Shown: positions 36,168 through 43,916 of the stretch, one piece after another
How positions within the stretch are numbered: the stretch's first letter is position 1
Layout of the letters: each line of letters starts with the position of its first letter
Assembly (NCBI GenBank): GCA_002279825.1
Contig: NCCV01000001.1
Coordinates: 248,001-312,000 of the forward strand
Length of the DNA stretch: 64,000 nucleotides
Source: Sphingomonadales bacterium 12-68-11
GTDB lineage: Bacteria > Pseudomonadota > Alphaproteobacteria > Sphingomonadales > Sphingomonadaceae
Reading direction: 5' to 3'
The notes under the pieces: generated by a model
The model's database searches: none
The model's input: the letters and a program-made list of their open reading frames with translations, nothing else
What the model was told of the DNA's origin: nothing
Translations under genes and position numbers: made by a program

Positions 36168-37745
36168 TCACGAAACCGCAATCCGATCGAATTCGATACC
36201 GAGGTCCTCGGCCATGACCATCGCGGTCGCGCGGCCCGCGCCGAACACCCCGCCGCCCGGATGCTGGAACGGCCCCACCAGGTAGAGCCGTTCGACCCCC
36301 GGCACGCGGTACTGGCCGAGCTCGGGCGTCGGGCGGTGCGCGCCCGACTGGTAAGTGGTGGTGGCGATGCCGTGAAGGTCGCCGCGGTGGAAGCTGGGGC
36401 TGGTGCGCTCCATGTCGACCGGGCTGTCGCAGTGATAATCGAGCACCACGTCGGGCACGTTCTCGATGTAGTTCGCCATGCGTTTGATGACCTGATCGGC
36501 GAACTCGCGCTTGGCTTCGTCCCAGCTTCGCCCGTCGGGCCGCTCATAAGGCACGTAGTCCCAGGCGTGGAAGATCGCCTTGCCCTCGGGGGCGCGGCTC
36601 GGATCGTGCTGGGTCAACTGACCGACCCCGACGAGCGGGGTCGGCGAGAACTGGCCGTAGCGCAGCTCGTCGAAGGCGCGGCGCAAGTCCTCGTATTCGG
36701 CCGGCATCAACTCGTACATCACCGCGGACAGGTCATCGCCTTGTGCGGTTTTAGCCTTGAACCTGAGCGGCGCGTCGAGCGCGGCGTGGACGGTGAAGCA
36801 CGCCGCCGGGGTGATGTGCGTGCGCTTGGCGTTCCTGGCGACGGTCGCGGGCAGGGCGGGGACCATATCCGGGAGGTCATGCGGGTGGATCGCGCCGATC
36901 ACGCCGTCGTTGCACGACAATCGCTCGCCGCTGTCGAGTACTACGCCGGTCGCGCGCGCGGCGTCGGTCACGACTTCGCGCACCACCGCGTTGTTCTGCA
37001 CTTTGCCGCCGTGATCCTCGATACAGGCGATCAGCGCGTTGGTCAGGCTGCCCGATCCGCCGACCGGCACCCCGAACCCGAACTTCTCGAGGAAGCCGAG
37101 GAACACGTAAGCGCCGATCCCGGTCGCCTTCTCGTCGGGGCTGACCAGGTTCTCGCCCGCCACCCGGCCGAAATGCGCCTTGACCTTGTCGTGCTCGAAC
37201 AGCTCTTCCATCAGGTCGAAGGTGCTCATGCCCATCGTGCGCATGATCTCGCGGCCTTCGGCGCTCTGGTCCATCATCGCGGTCTGCGCACCGACCGGCA
37301 TCGGCGGCGAATAAAGCCCGGCCTGGATCATCGGCAGCCATTCGGCCGCTTGGCGCGACAGCTCGAGGAAAGTCTCGGCATCCTTGGCCGAAAACTTGCG
37401 GATCGCTTCGGCGGACTTGGCGGCATCGCGGTAAAGCGGCAGCGTCGAGCCGTCCTCCCACACGCTCATCATCGGCACTTCGGGGAACACGTAGCGCAGG
37501 CCGTACTTGCGCTTGAGTCCGAGCTCGTCGTTGAGCAGCAGCGGATTGCCCTGGATGAAGATGTGGCTCATCGAATGCTGGTCGTGGCGGAAGCCCGGCC
37601 GGGTCAGCTCGCGCGTGACCACCCCGCCGCCGTGCCACGCGTTGCGTTCGAGCACGAGCACGGTCTTGCCCGCGACCGCGAGATAGGCCGCGGCCACGAG
37701 GCCGTTATGGCCCGAACCGATGACGATGATGTCGGCGTCGCTCAT
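36168..37745 (-). CDS. phytoene-desaturase/PYROXD2-type FAD oxidoreductase
   Basis: 525-residue flavoprotein of the carotenoid desaturase/NAD(P)-FAD amine oxidase superfamily. Seen: DIIVIGSGHNGLVAAAYLAVAG dinucleotide-binding start with VLVLERN, GGGVVTRELTRPGFRHD, VGGSGSLTNALIACIEDHGG, and the C-terminal FAD contact LYLVGPFQHPGGGVFGAGRATAMV. It may desaturate or isomerise a ring system or polyene; no carotenoid genes are present, so a catabolic role in the surrounding cluster is more likely. ATG at 37745 with GGGGAG upstream; the ORF extends upstream only by reading through repeat A. Confidence 0.9.
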   Translation of the reverse strand: MSDADIIVIGSGHNGLVAAAYLAVAGKTVLVLERNAWHGGGVVTRELTRPGFRHDQHSMSHIFIQGNPLLLNDELGLKRKYGLRYVFPEVPMMSVWEDGSTLPLYRDAAKSAEAIRKFSAKDAETFLELSRQAAEWLPMIQAGLYSPPMPVGAQTAMMDQSAEGREIMRTMGMSTFDLMEELFEHDKVKAHFGRVAGENLVSPDEKATGIGAYVFLGFLEKFGFGVPVGGSGSLTNALIACIEDHGGKVQNNAVVREVVTDAARATGVVLDSGERLSCNDGVIGAIHPHDLPDMVPALPATVARNAKRTHITPAACFTVHAALDAPLRFKAKTAQGDDLSAVMYELMPAEYEDLRRAFDELRYGQFSPTPLVGVGQLTQHDPSRAPEGKAIFHAWDYVPYERPDGRSWDEAKREFADQVIKRMANYIENVPDVVLDYHCDSPVDMERTSPSFHRGDLHGIATTTYQSGAHRPTPELGQYRVPGVERLYLVGPFQHPGGGVFGAGRATAMVMAEDLGIEFDRIAVS

Positions 37746-37763
37746 TCGATCACACTCCCCTGT

Positions 37764-37830
37764 CCGTTCGTGTCGAGCGAAGTCGAGACACATGGCGCCC
37801 GTGCCTCTGGACTTCGCTCGAGGCGAACGG
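37764..37830. repeat. palindromic repeat family A, copy 2
   Basis: 25-base arms at 37764-37788 and 37806-37830, inverted with a few mismatches, same family as the copy inside mccB. It lies in the 102-base gap between the serine hydrolase and the FAD oxidoreductase genes. Confidence 0.9.
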
Positions 37831-37847
37831 AGGTGGGCAAACTCCCA

Positions 37848-39017
37848 TCACACCATCGCACTCAGCGCTAGGTCGGACAGTTTCTGGCAGCGCTCGATAT
37901 TGGCGGCCTGCGTCATCACCCCGGCACTGCACAGCGCGAAGCTGACGTCTCGGGCCGGATCGACCCAGAACATCGTGCTGCCGGCGCCGTAGTTGCCGTG
38001 CGTCTCGGGGCTCGCCAGCGTGCCGAACAGGTGGTGGAACACCCCCGTTCCGCGGACCTGGAAGCCGATACCCTGGTTGGCGGGGGGAACCGCCCAACCG
38101 GCGTTCTCCGCAACCCGCTTGTAGAGCTGGTTGGGCATCTGGCCGGTATGGACCTGCCGCGCCAGTTCGAGCGTGGCGGGTGACAGCAGCCGCACTCCGT
38201 CAAGCTCGCCGACCCGGCGTAGCATCTCGGCGAACCGGTAGAGATCGCCCGAAGTCGACGCGCAACCGACATGCGGGGCCTCCACCTCAGGATCCTCGAA
38301 CAGCGCGTGGTCGCCCGGCAGGTTGCGGCTCAAGTGCTGGATCGGCACCGTCCCGCGCATGTCGGGCTTCACGTGACGCGGCGCAAGGTCCGGCCGCAGC
38401 CCCATCGAAGTGCTGTCCATCCCCAGCGGCGCGAACAGGTCCTCGTGCAGCAGGGTCTGATAGGTCCGGCCCTTAGGATCGGTGCGCACCAGCGCAGTGC
38501 CCATCAGCACGTGATTGACCAGCGGGGAGTAGTCGCAGCGCGTGCCCGGTGGCACTTCGCCGTGGACGGTCTCGATCGAAGCTTCGAACAGCTCCTGCAG
38601 CCGGTCGAGGTACATGCCCGGTTTGGGCGTCCACACCCCGGGCATCCCGGCGGTGTGGGTCAGCAGCTGATAGAACGTCGCGTCCTCGCGCGGCGCGCCG
38701 GTGAACTCGGGCAACACGTCGCGGACCTTGGTGGTCAGCGCGAAACGGCCTTCCTCGATCGCCTTGAGGATCAGGACGTTAGTGAAGGCCTTGGTGACCG
38801 AGAAGATCGAGAACACGTTGTCGTAAGCGAGCGGCCGCTCCCCCGCGCCGTCCTGCGCCCCGAGCGCCTCGGCAAACACCGTCTCGCCGCCGCGCCCGAC
38901 GGTCAGCACCGCGCCGAAGTAACGCCCAAGCGCGATGTCGGCGAGGATGACCTCGCGAAGGGTGTCGAGACGCTCCTGCCAGACTTGCGCCACGTCACCC
39001 ACCCCTTGTTTCGTCAT
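37848..39017 (-). CDS. serine hydrolase, class C beta-lactamase fold (EstB-like), copy 1
   Basis: 389-residue enzyme of the beta-lactamase/D-alanyl-D-alanine carboxypeptidase superfamily; members outside peptidoglycan metabolism act as esterases. Seen: S-x-x-K nucleophile in FSIFSVTKAFTNV, LLTHTAGMPG, a Tyr-containing CDYSPLVNHVL second motif, and late FWVDPARDVSF. No signal peptide, so cytosolic. The ATG at 39017 lies inside repeat C copy 1 and has no ribosome site; a GTG eight codons later (38993) has AAGGGG upstream and may be the true start. It probably hydrolyses an ester or lactone in the pathway. Confidence 0.88.
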   Translation of the reverse strand: MTKQGVGDVAQVWQERLDTLREVILADIALGRYFGAVLTVGRGGETVFAEALGAQDGAGERPLAYDNVFSIFSVTKAFTNVLILKAIEEGRFALTTKVRDVLPEFTGAPREDATFYQLLTHTAGMPGVWTPKPGMYLDRLQELFEASIETVHGEVPPGTRCDYSPLVNHVLMGTALVRTDPKGRTYQTLLHEDLFAPLGMDSTSMGLRPDLAPRHVKPDMRGTVPIQHLSRNLPGDHALFEDPEVEAPHVGCASTSGDLYRFAEMLRRVGELDGVRLLSPATLELARQVHTGQMPNQLYKRVAENAGWAVPPANQGIGFQVRGTGVFHHLFGTLASPETHGNYGAGSTMFWVDPARDVSFALCSAGVMTQAANIERCQKLSDLALSAMV

Positions 39018-39096
39018 TGCGAGCGTATCGAAGCAATCCAGGGCCATTGCGTGCGACGCCCTGGATTGCCGCGGGGCTTCGCCCCTCGCAATGACG
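39012..39096. repeat. palindromic repeat family C, copy 1
   Basis: 85-base imperfect hairpin with ends CGTCATTGCGAGCG and its inverse CGCAATGACG, inner arms around AGCAATCCAGGG and CCCTGGATTGC. It fills the gap between the serine hydrolase and SDR genes and supplies the hydrolase's apparent ATG. Copy 2 is at 41171. Confidence 0.92.
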
Positions 39097-39113
39097 AGGA
39101 AAGGAATGCACCC

Positions 39114-39863
39114 TCATCCCGCCGCGATGATGCCGCCGTCGACGGCGAGCATGGCCCCGTTGATGAACGCCGCCTCGTCGCTGAGCAGGAAGGCGGCCGC
39201 TTTGGCGACATCCTCCGGCGTGCCATTGCGCCGCAGCGGAATGGTCTTGGCCCGCTGCTCATACTGCTCTGCGGTCACGAAGCCTTCGGTCGCCGGCGTC
39301 GGCACGCTGCCCGGCGCGATTGCGTTGACGCGGATGCCGCGCGGGCCGAGCTCGCCCGCCAGCACCTTGGTCAGCCCGGCGATGCCGGCCTTGATCGTGG
39401 TATAGGCGCCGGTGTTCGGCCGCCCGCGATAAGCAACGGGCGAGGAGTAGTTGAGGATATTGCCGGTCGCGCTTTCATCGCGAAAAGCGAGGAACGCCTG
39501 GACGCCCCAGAACACGCTCTTGAGGCCCGCCGACAGCATCCGGTCGAGCGTTTCCTCGGTCACTGCCTCGATCGGCTCGTAGACCAGTACCGAGGCGTTG
39601 TTGATCACCGCGCGCAGCGGCCCGGCGTCGTAGCGGAAGGCTTCGGCCACCCCGAAATACTCGGCCCGGTTGCCGAGATCGCCGCCATAGGCGTGCGCCT
39701 GGCCGCCGTTCGCGCGGATGGCGTCCACCACCGCATGCGCGCTTGCCTGGTTGATGTCGGCCACCCCGACCACCGCGCCCTCGCCGGCGAGGTGCCTGGC
39801 GATCCCCTCGCCGAGCCCGCGCCCGGCGCCCGAGATCAGAATCGGCTGGCCGGCGAAACGCAC
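39114..39863 (-). CDS. SDR oxidoreductase, second in cluster
   Basis: 249-residue short-chain dehydrogenase. Seen: ILISGAGRGLGEGIARHL cofactor loop, VVGVADIN with the Asp that favours NAD, VINNASVLVYEP in place of the usual NNAG, ILNYSSPVAYRGRPNTGAYTTIKAG with Tyr-x3-Lys, and FLLSDEAAFINGAMLAVDGG. GTG start at 39863, three bases after the stop of the SnoaL-like gene, so probably translated together. It is distinct from the SDR at 35046 and likely takes a different intermediate. Confidence 0.92.
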   Translation of the reverse strand: MRFAGQPILISGAGRGLGEGIARHLAGEGAVVGVADINQASAHAVVDAIRANGGQAHAYGGDLGNRAEYFGVAEAFRYDAGPLRAVINNASVLVYEPIEAVTEETLDRMLSAGLKSVFWGVQAFLAFRDESATGNILNYSSPVAYRGRPNTGAYTTIKAGIAGLTKVLAGELGPRGIRVNAIAPGSVPTPATEGFVTAEQYEQRAKTIPLRRNGTPEDVAKAAAFLLSDEAAFINGAMLAVDGGIIAAG

Positions 39864-39866
39864 GCG

Positions 39867-40280
39867 TCAATCCATCCCGAACAGCTTGGCCGTGTAATGG
39901 CTGTCCATATACTCGTGCAGGCGGTCGATCTTGCCGTTCGAGACGTGGAACACCCACGCATAGTCGTTCTCGTAAACCTTGCCGTCGAGCGTCTTGCCGG
40001 TGGAGTAGGATTCCACCCCCACCGTGCCGCCGTCGGAAAACAGGTTGGTGACATGGACTTTGGGATCGCCCGCCTCGAACATGCCGCGCACCGGCGCCAG
40101 GAACAGATCGATGATCGCCATGCCGACGTGCTCGCCGGCGCCGGCGATGTCCTTGACCTTGGGCTGCCACACCGACTTGTCGTGGAAGAAGGCGCGCAGT
40201 GCCTCGAGATCGCCCGACGAGAGCGTGGCAAAGAAATCGAGCACCAGTTGTTCGTTGGCGTTCTTGGCCTTGATGGTCAT
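39867..40280 (-). CDS. SnoaL/NTF2-like protein A (limonene-epoxide-hydrolase-like)
   Basis: 137 residues, one cone-shaped NTF2 fold. Seen: NEQLVLDFFATLSSGDLEALRAFFHDKSVWQPK opening helix pair, VGMAIIDLFLAPVRGMF, VGVESYSTGKTLDGKVYENDYAWVFHV and the ending GKIDRLHEYMDSHY with the Asp/Glu pair found in limonene-1,2-epoxide hydrolase and SnoaL-type cyclases. It could be a hydrolase, dehydratase or cyclase for a polyketide-like or terpenoid intermediate. Ribosome site GAGAGGA upstream; ATG overlaps the stop of the next SnoaL-like gene (ATGA). Confidence 0.88.
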   Translation of the reverse strand: MTIKAKNANEQLVLDFFATLSSGDLEALRAFFHDKSVWQPKVKDIAGAGEHVGMAIIDLFLAPVRGMFEAGDPKVHVTNLFSDGGTVGVESYSTGKTLDGKVYENDYAWVFHVSNGKIDRLHEYMDSHYTAKLFGMD

Positions 40281-40753
40281 TTCAATCCTCTCGCTTCGTC
40301 GCTGGGCGCTGGAATAGTGGGCATCGGCCCGCCCTGGTGGAGCACGACCCGGCCGTAGCGGCTCTTGAACTGCCAGCCGTCGGCGGCCCTGACGTAATGA
40401 TCCTCGAACCCGCCGACGTAGAGCGTGCTCGCCGGCTGCGGGGGCTCGGTCGAGGTATGGTTGGACAGCATGCCGAGGTAGTTGGTGCCCCGCGCCTCGG
40501 TCTCGCTCACCACGTCCACCAGCACGTTGGTGACGATGTGGCGCACCAGGATCGGCGGGCGGTCGCGAAAGATCGCCTGCACCCGGTCGCGCCCGTAGAA
40601 CGGATGATCGGGCTGGAACGGCCGCGCGAACTCGCAGTCCTCGGTAAACAGCGCCGCGAGCGCGGCGTGATCGCCGGTGTCGGCATACTTGGCGAACAGC
40701 AGCGGCAGCCGGCCGCAGTCGCGCTCGATCAGCAGGCGAGCGAGGTCGTCCAT
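40277..40753 (-). CDS. SnoaL/NTF2-like protein B
   Basis: 158-residue NTF2-like protein. Seen: CGRLPLLFAKYADTGDHAALAALFTEDCEFARPF opening, FYGRDRVQAIFRDRPPILVRHIVTNVLVDVV, and a closing GFEDHYVRAADGWQFKSRYGRVVL, the SnoaL-like layout with His/Arg lining the cavity. It is only distantly like the neighbouring protein A, so the pair could be subunits or consecutive enzymes. Overlaps the flanking genes by 4 and 1 bases, which implies stoichiometric translation. Exact reaction unknown. Confidence 0.88.
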   Translation of the reverse strand: MDDLARLLIERDCGRLPLLFAKYADTGDHAALAALFTEDCEFARPFQPDHPFYGRDRVQAIFRDRPPILVRHIVTNVLVDVVSETEARGTNYLGMLSNHTSTEPPQPASTLYVGGFEDHYVRAADGWQFKSRYGRVVLHQGGPMPTIPAPSDEARGLK

Positions 40754-41151
40754 CAGTCGAGCTTGTCCTGCGCTTCGGCGTCGATCTCGGCGAAAGCTTC
40801 GTTGGCCAGCCGGAAGCTGTCGACCGCCGCCGGGATGCCGCCATAGATGCCGACCTGCAGCAGCACCTCGCGGATTTCCTCGCGGGTGAGGCCGTTGTTG
40901 AGCGCGCCGCGGACATGAACCTTCAACTCGTGCGAGCGGTTGAGCACCGCGATCATCGCCAGGTTGATCAGCGAACGGTCACGCAGCGGCAGGCCCTCGC
41001 GCCCCCAGTTCCAGCCCCAGCAATAGGTCGTGACCAGTTCCTGCAGCGGATCGTTAAACGGGCCGGACTTCGCCAGCGCCTTGTCGACATAGGCATCGCC
41101 GAGCACCTTGCGGCGGATCGCCATGCCTTTGTCGTAAAGTTCCTTGTCCAT
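40753..41151 (-). CDS. carboxymuconolactone decarboxylase (CMD) family protein
   Basis: 132-residue all-helical protein of the CMD/AhpD-like family. Seen: GMAIRRKVLGDAYVDKAL start, CWGWNWGREGLPLRDRSLIN, LAMIAVLNRSHELKVHVRGALNNGLTREEI with the conserved His of PcaC-type members, and LLQVGIYGGIPAAVDSFR. It lacks the paired C-x2-C of AhpD, so the PcaC-type (ring-lactone) role is favoured, though the true substrate is open. ATG at 41151 with GGGAAG upstream; a GTG at 41166 is possible. It is transcribed from the hydrolase side across repeat C copy 2. Confidence 0.92.
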   Translation of the reverse strand: MDKELYDKGMAIRRKVLGDAYVDKALAKSGPFNDPLQELVTTYCWGWNWGREGLPLRDRSLINLAMIAVLNRSHELKVHVRGALNNGLTREEIREVLLQVGIYGGIPAAVDSFRLANEAFAEIDAEAQDKLD

Positions 41152-41170
41152 AAGCGCTTCCCTCACGTCT

Positions 41171-41254
41171 CGTCATTGCGAGCGAAGCGAAGCAATCCAG
41201 GGCGGACCGCGCTACGCTCTGGATTGCTTCGTCGCTGCGCTCCTCGCAATGACG
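41171..41254. repeat. palindromic repeat family C, copy 2
   Basis: 84-base near-perfect hairpin: CGTCATTGCGAGCGAAG at the left and its inverse ending CGCAATGACG at the right, with AGCAATCCAGGG opposite CTGGATTGCT. Same family as 39012-39096. It sits in the 121-base gap between the CMD and serine-hydrolase genes. Confidence 0.93.
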
Positions 41255-41272
41255 AAAGGAGAGGCGAGGCCA

Positions 41273-42505
41273 TCACCCCACCACCCTGTAAACCGCATCG
41301 ATCAGCCGCCGCGCGCGCGGGCCGTTGGTGCCGACCGCGTGCATCTGGTTGCAGCAGTAGGAGAAACCGAGCTTCGCGTCCGGATCGCCGAAGCCGATCG
41401 AGCCGCCGAGCCCGTGGTGCCCGAAGCTGCGCATGTTCGGCCCCATATAGACCGCCTCGGGCGTATTGAGCAGCACGCCCATCGCCTGATGGTAAGGCCG
41501 TTCCTGCAGCAGCTCGGTCTGGTTGTGCTGCTCCGTGATCATGCGTTCGAGCTGGCCCGGCGACAGCAGCGAAACGCCGTTCACCGTGCCCACGGCAGCG
41601 CCATAGATGCGCGCCACGCCGCGCGCGTTGCCGTGGCCCGAGCCGCTCGCGATCTCGATCTCGCGCCAGCGCGGCGAGTTCATCGTGTCGTACCACGGCT
41701 CGGCCGGGTTCTGCAGGAAGGCGAAGCTGCGCAGCACCGCGCCGTCCTGCCAGCCCTCGGACGAGGTCGGCTTCTCGGGCACCGCGTGGTCCTTGGCCGC
41801 GAACAGCCGCGCGCCGGTATTGGGCAGCACTTCGGCGACATGCGCCTGCTGCTGCTCGTCCATCCCGCCGATGTAGTATTCGGCGTGGAGCGGCCTGGTA
41901 ACGTGTTCCTTGAGGAACGGCCCGACGGTCGTGCCCGTCACGCGGCGCAGGATCTCGCCGAGCAGGAAGCCCTGGTTGTGGACGTGGTAGGCGGCGCGCG
42001 TGCCCGGCTGCCATAGCGGCTCCTGCACTTCGAGCGCGCGAATGTAGCCCGGGTAATCGAAGAACCCGCCGGGATACATCGTGTCGGTGGTCAGCACCGG
42101 GATCGCGGCGGTGTGATCGAGCACCATGCGGACCAGGATGTCCTGCTTCCCGGCCTGTGCGAACTCGGGCCAATACGTGGCGATCCGCTCGTCCGGATCG
42201 ATCAGCCCGCGGTCGATCGCCATGTTGAAGCAGATTCCGGTGACGCCCTTGGCGACACTCATCATGCAGACGGTCGAATGCTCGTCCCATTCTTGGCTGA
42301 GGTCGGCGCGCGCCCAGCCGCCCCACAGGTCGACGACCGTCTCGCCGCCGAGCACGACCGAGGCGCCCGCGCCCAGTTCTTCTTCTTTGCGGAAATTCTC
42401 GACGAACGCCTCGACCACCGGGCGGAAGCTCACATCGTAGCGCCCTCGCAGCGGATAGCTCCCGCCGCGTGCCTCGATCGTCTCGTGGAAGTCCTCGAGC
42501 GCCAT
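41273..42505 (-). CDS. serine hydrolase, class C beta-lactamase fold (EstB-like), copy 2
   Basis: 410-residue cytosolic esterase-type member of the beta-lactamase superfamily and head gene of the leftward run. Seen: S-x-x-K in CMMSVAKGVTGICF, RMVLDHTAAIP, AAYHVHNQGFLLG second motif with Tyr, and the C-terminal FGHHGLGGSIGFGDPDAKLGFSY, whose HGLGG replaces the KTG motif of true lactamases. ATG at 42505 with GGGAGAGGGA immediately upstream, a strong ribosome site. Divergent from the FAD monooxygenase at 42604 over 98 bases, which should hold both promoters. Confidence 0.9.
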   Translation of the reverse strand: MALEDFHETIEARGGSYPLRGRYDVSFRPVVEAFVENFRKEEELGAGASVVLGGETVVDLWGGWARADLSQEWDEHSTVCMMSVAKGVTGICFNMAIDRGLIDPDERIATYWPEFAQAGKQDILVRMVLDHTAAIPVLTTDTMYPGGFFDYPGYIRALEVQEPLWQPGTRAAYHVHNQGFLLGEILRRVTGTTVGPFLKEHVTRPLHAEYYIGGMDEQQQAHVAEVLPNTGARLFAAKDHAVPEKPTSSEGWQDGAVLRSFAFLQNPAEPWYDTMNSPRWREIEIASGSGHGNARGVARIYGAAVGTVNGVSLLSPGQLERMITEQHNQTELLQERPYHQAMGVLLNTPEAVYMGPNMRSFGHHGLGGSIGFGDPDAKLGFSYCCNQMHAVGTNGPRARRLIDAVYRVVG

Positions 42506-42603
42506 TCCCTCTCCCGGCCCGTTTGCGAGTCCTGACACCGGCCTAGGCGAAAGGCCCTTGGCAGCACAAGGCTCGACCGCCATCGTCCGGCCGGGAGAGT
42601 GAA

Positions 42604-43788
42604 ATGCACGACGTTATCGTGGTCGGCGGCGGGCCGACCGGCTTTGTCACCGCGCTCGGGCTGGCCCAGGCCGGGCTCGACGTGTGCCTGCTCGAGGCGG
42701 AGGACGCGATCGACCAATCCCCGCGCGCCTGCGTCTACCACTGGTCGATGCTCGACGGGCTCGAACGGCTCGGCATCCGTGAGGAGGCGGAGCGGGCCGG
42801 CTATACCAAGGACGATTACCTGTGGCTGGTGAAGCAGACCGCGGAGCGGCTTCCTTACGACCTCAAGGTGCTCTCCGCGGTCACGCGCTTCCCTTACAAC
42901 ATCCAGCTTGGACAGGACCGCCTGGCGCGGATCTGCGAGGCGCGGCTGGCGGCGCTGCCCAACGCCGAGGTCCGCTTCAGCACGCCGATGACCGCGCTGG
43001 CGCAGGATGCCGATTCGGTGCGGGTGGCGGTCGAAGGGCCGGACGGGCCGGAGTTTCTCGCCGCCCGTTACCTGGTCGGCGCCGACGGCGCGGGCAGCGC
43101 GGTGCGCAAGGCGATCGGCCTCGGCTTCGACGGCATGACCTGGCCCGAGCGGTTCGTCGCCACCAATGTGCGCCACGACTTCGAGAGCGGAGGTTTCGGG
43201 CAATCGACGATGGTGATCGACGACCGGTGGGGCGCGGTGATCGTCAAGATCACTCGGGACGGTCTGTGGCGCTGCACTTACATGGAAGACGCCGCGCTGC
43301 CCGAAGCGACCTACCTCGAAAGGATGCCCGAGGCTTACCGCAACCTGCTGCCGGGTGAAGGCGGCTACGAACTGGTCCGGTCCTCGCCTTACATGATGCA
43401 CCAGCGCTGCGCGGAGAGCTTCCGCAAGGGCCGCGTCGTGCTGGTCGGCGATGCCGCGCATGTGACCAACCCGACCGGCGGGTTCGGCCTCACCACCGGG
43501 CTGTTCGACGCTTTCGCGCTATGGCCGACATTGGCCGCCGTGCTGCTCGACCGAGCCGATCGGGCGCTGCTCGACACCTGGGCCGACGAGCGCCGCCGCG
43601 TGTTCCTCGACAAGACCAGTCCGCAAGCCTGTGCCTACAAGGACTTCGTGTTCCACGCCCGCGGCGGCGGGCCGAAGCTGGAGGCCGCGCTGGACGGCAT
43701 GCGCCGCATGGTGCGCGATCCCGACTACCGGCTCGAGCGGCTGATGTTCACCAAGGGGCTGGAGACCATGAGCCCGGCGGAGAGGTGA
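42604..43788 (+). CDS. FAD-dependent aromatic-type monooxygenase, paralogue 1
   Basis: 394-residue class A flavoprotein hydroxylase (PHBH/MhpA/UbiH type). Seen: VIVVGGGPTGFVTALGLAQAG dinucleotide site, SPRACVYHWSMLDGLERLG, RYLVGADGAGSAVRKAIG with the DG motif, and GRVVLVGDAAHVTNPTGGFGLTTG for FAD ribityl binding. It is shorter than MhpA and lacks the C-terminal thioredoxin-like domain. Shared motifs (SPRA, TWPxRFVATN, LWRxTYxEDA, MHQRCA/VHQRCA) show it is a paralogue of the enzyme at 47053. Likely hydroxylates or oxidatively opens a ring. Confidence 0.92.
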   Translation: MHDVIVVGGGPTGFVTALGLAQAGLDVCLLEAEDAIDQSPRACVYHWSMLDGLERLGIREEAERAGYTKDDYLWLVKQTAERLPYDLKVLSAVTRFPYNIQLGQDRLARICEARLAALPNAEVRFSTPMTALAQDADSVRVAVEGPDGPEFLAARYLVGADGAGSAVRKAIGLGFDGMTWPERFVATNVRHDFESGGFGQSTMVIDDRWGAVIVKITRDGLWRCTYMEDAALPEATYLERMPEAYRNLLPGEGGYELVRSSPYMMHQRCAESFRKGRVVLVGDAAHVTNPTGGFGLTTGLFDAFALWPTLAAVLLDRADRALLDTWADERRRVFLDKTSPQACAYKDFVFHARGGGPKLEAALDGMRRMVRDPDYRLERLMFTKGLETMSPAER

Positions 43789-43791
43789 GAT

Positions 43792-43908
43792 ACCCTCATC
43801 CAAGCTGCGCTAACCGCCTGCGGCGGTAAGCTACGCTATCCTTCTCCCAACGGGAGAAGGATACGAAGGGTTGGCGCCGTAGGCGCCTAGCCGAAGTTGG
43901 ATGAGGGT
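43792..43908. repeat. repeat family D, cloverleaf-like multi-hairpin element
   Basis: Outer 12-base arms ACCCTCATCCAA (43792-43803) and TTGGATGAGGGT (43897-43908) are exact complements. Inside are three more hairpins: 43813-43827 (ACCGCC loop GGCGGT), 43838-43862 (11-base stem ATCCTTCTCCC) and 43873-43887 (GGCGCC loop GGCGCC). It occupies nearly all of the gap between two convergent genes, where it may also end transcription. Confidence 0.9.
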
Positions 43909-43916
43909 CTCCAACG

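Noticed and set aside
35046..43916. CRISPR array suggested by several hairpin repeats
   Set aside because: Repeats are palindromic elements of four unrelated families, spaced by whole genes. No regular spacers and no cas genes.
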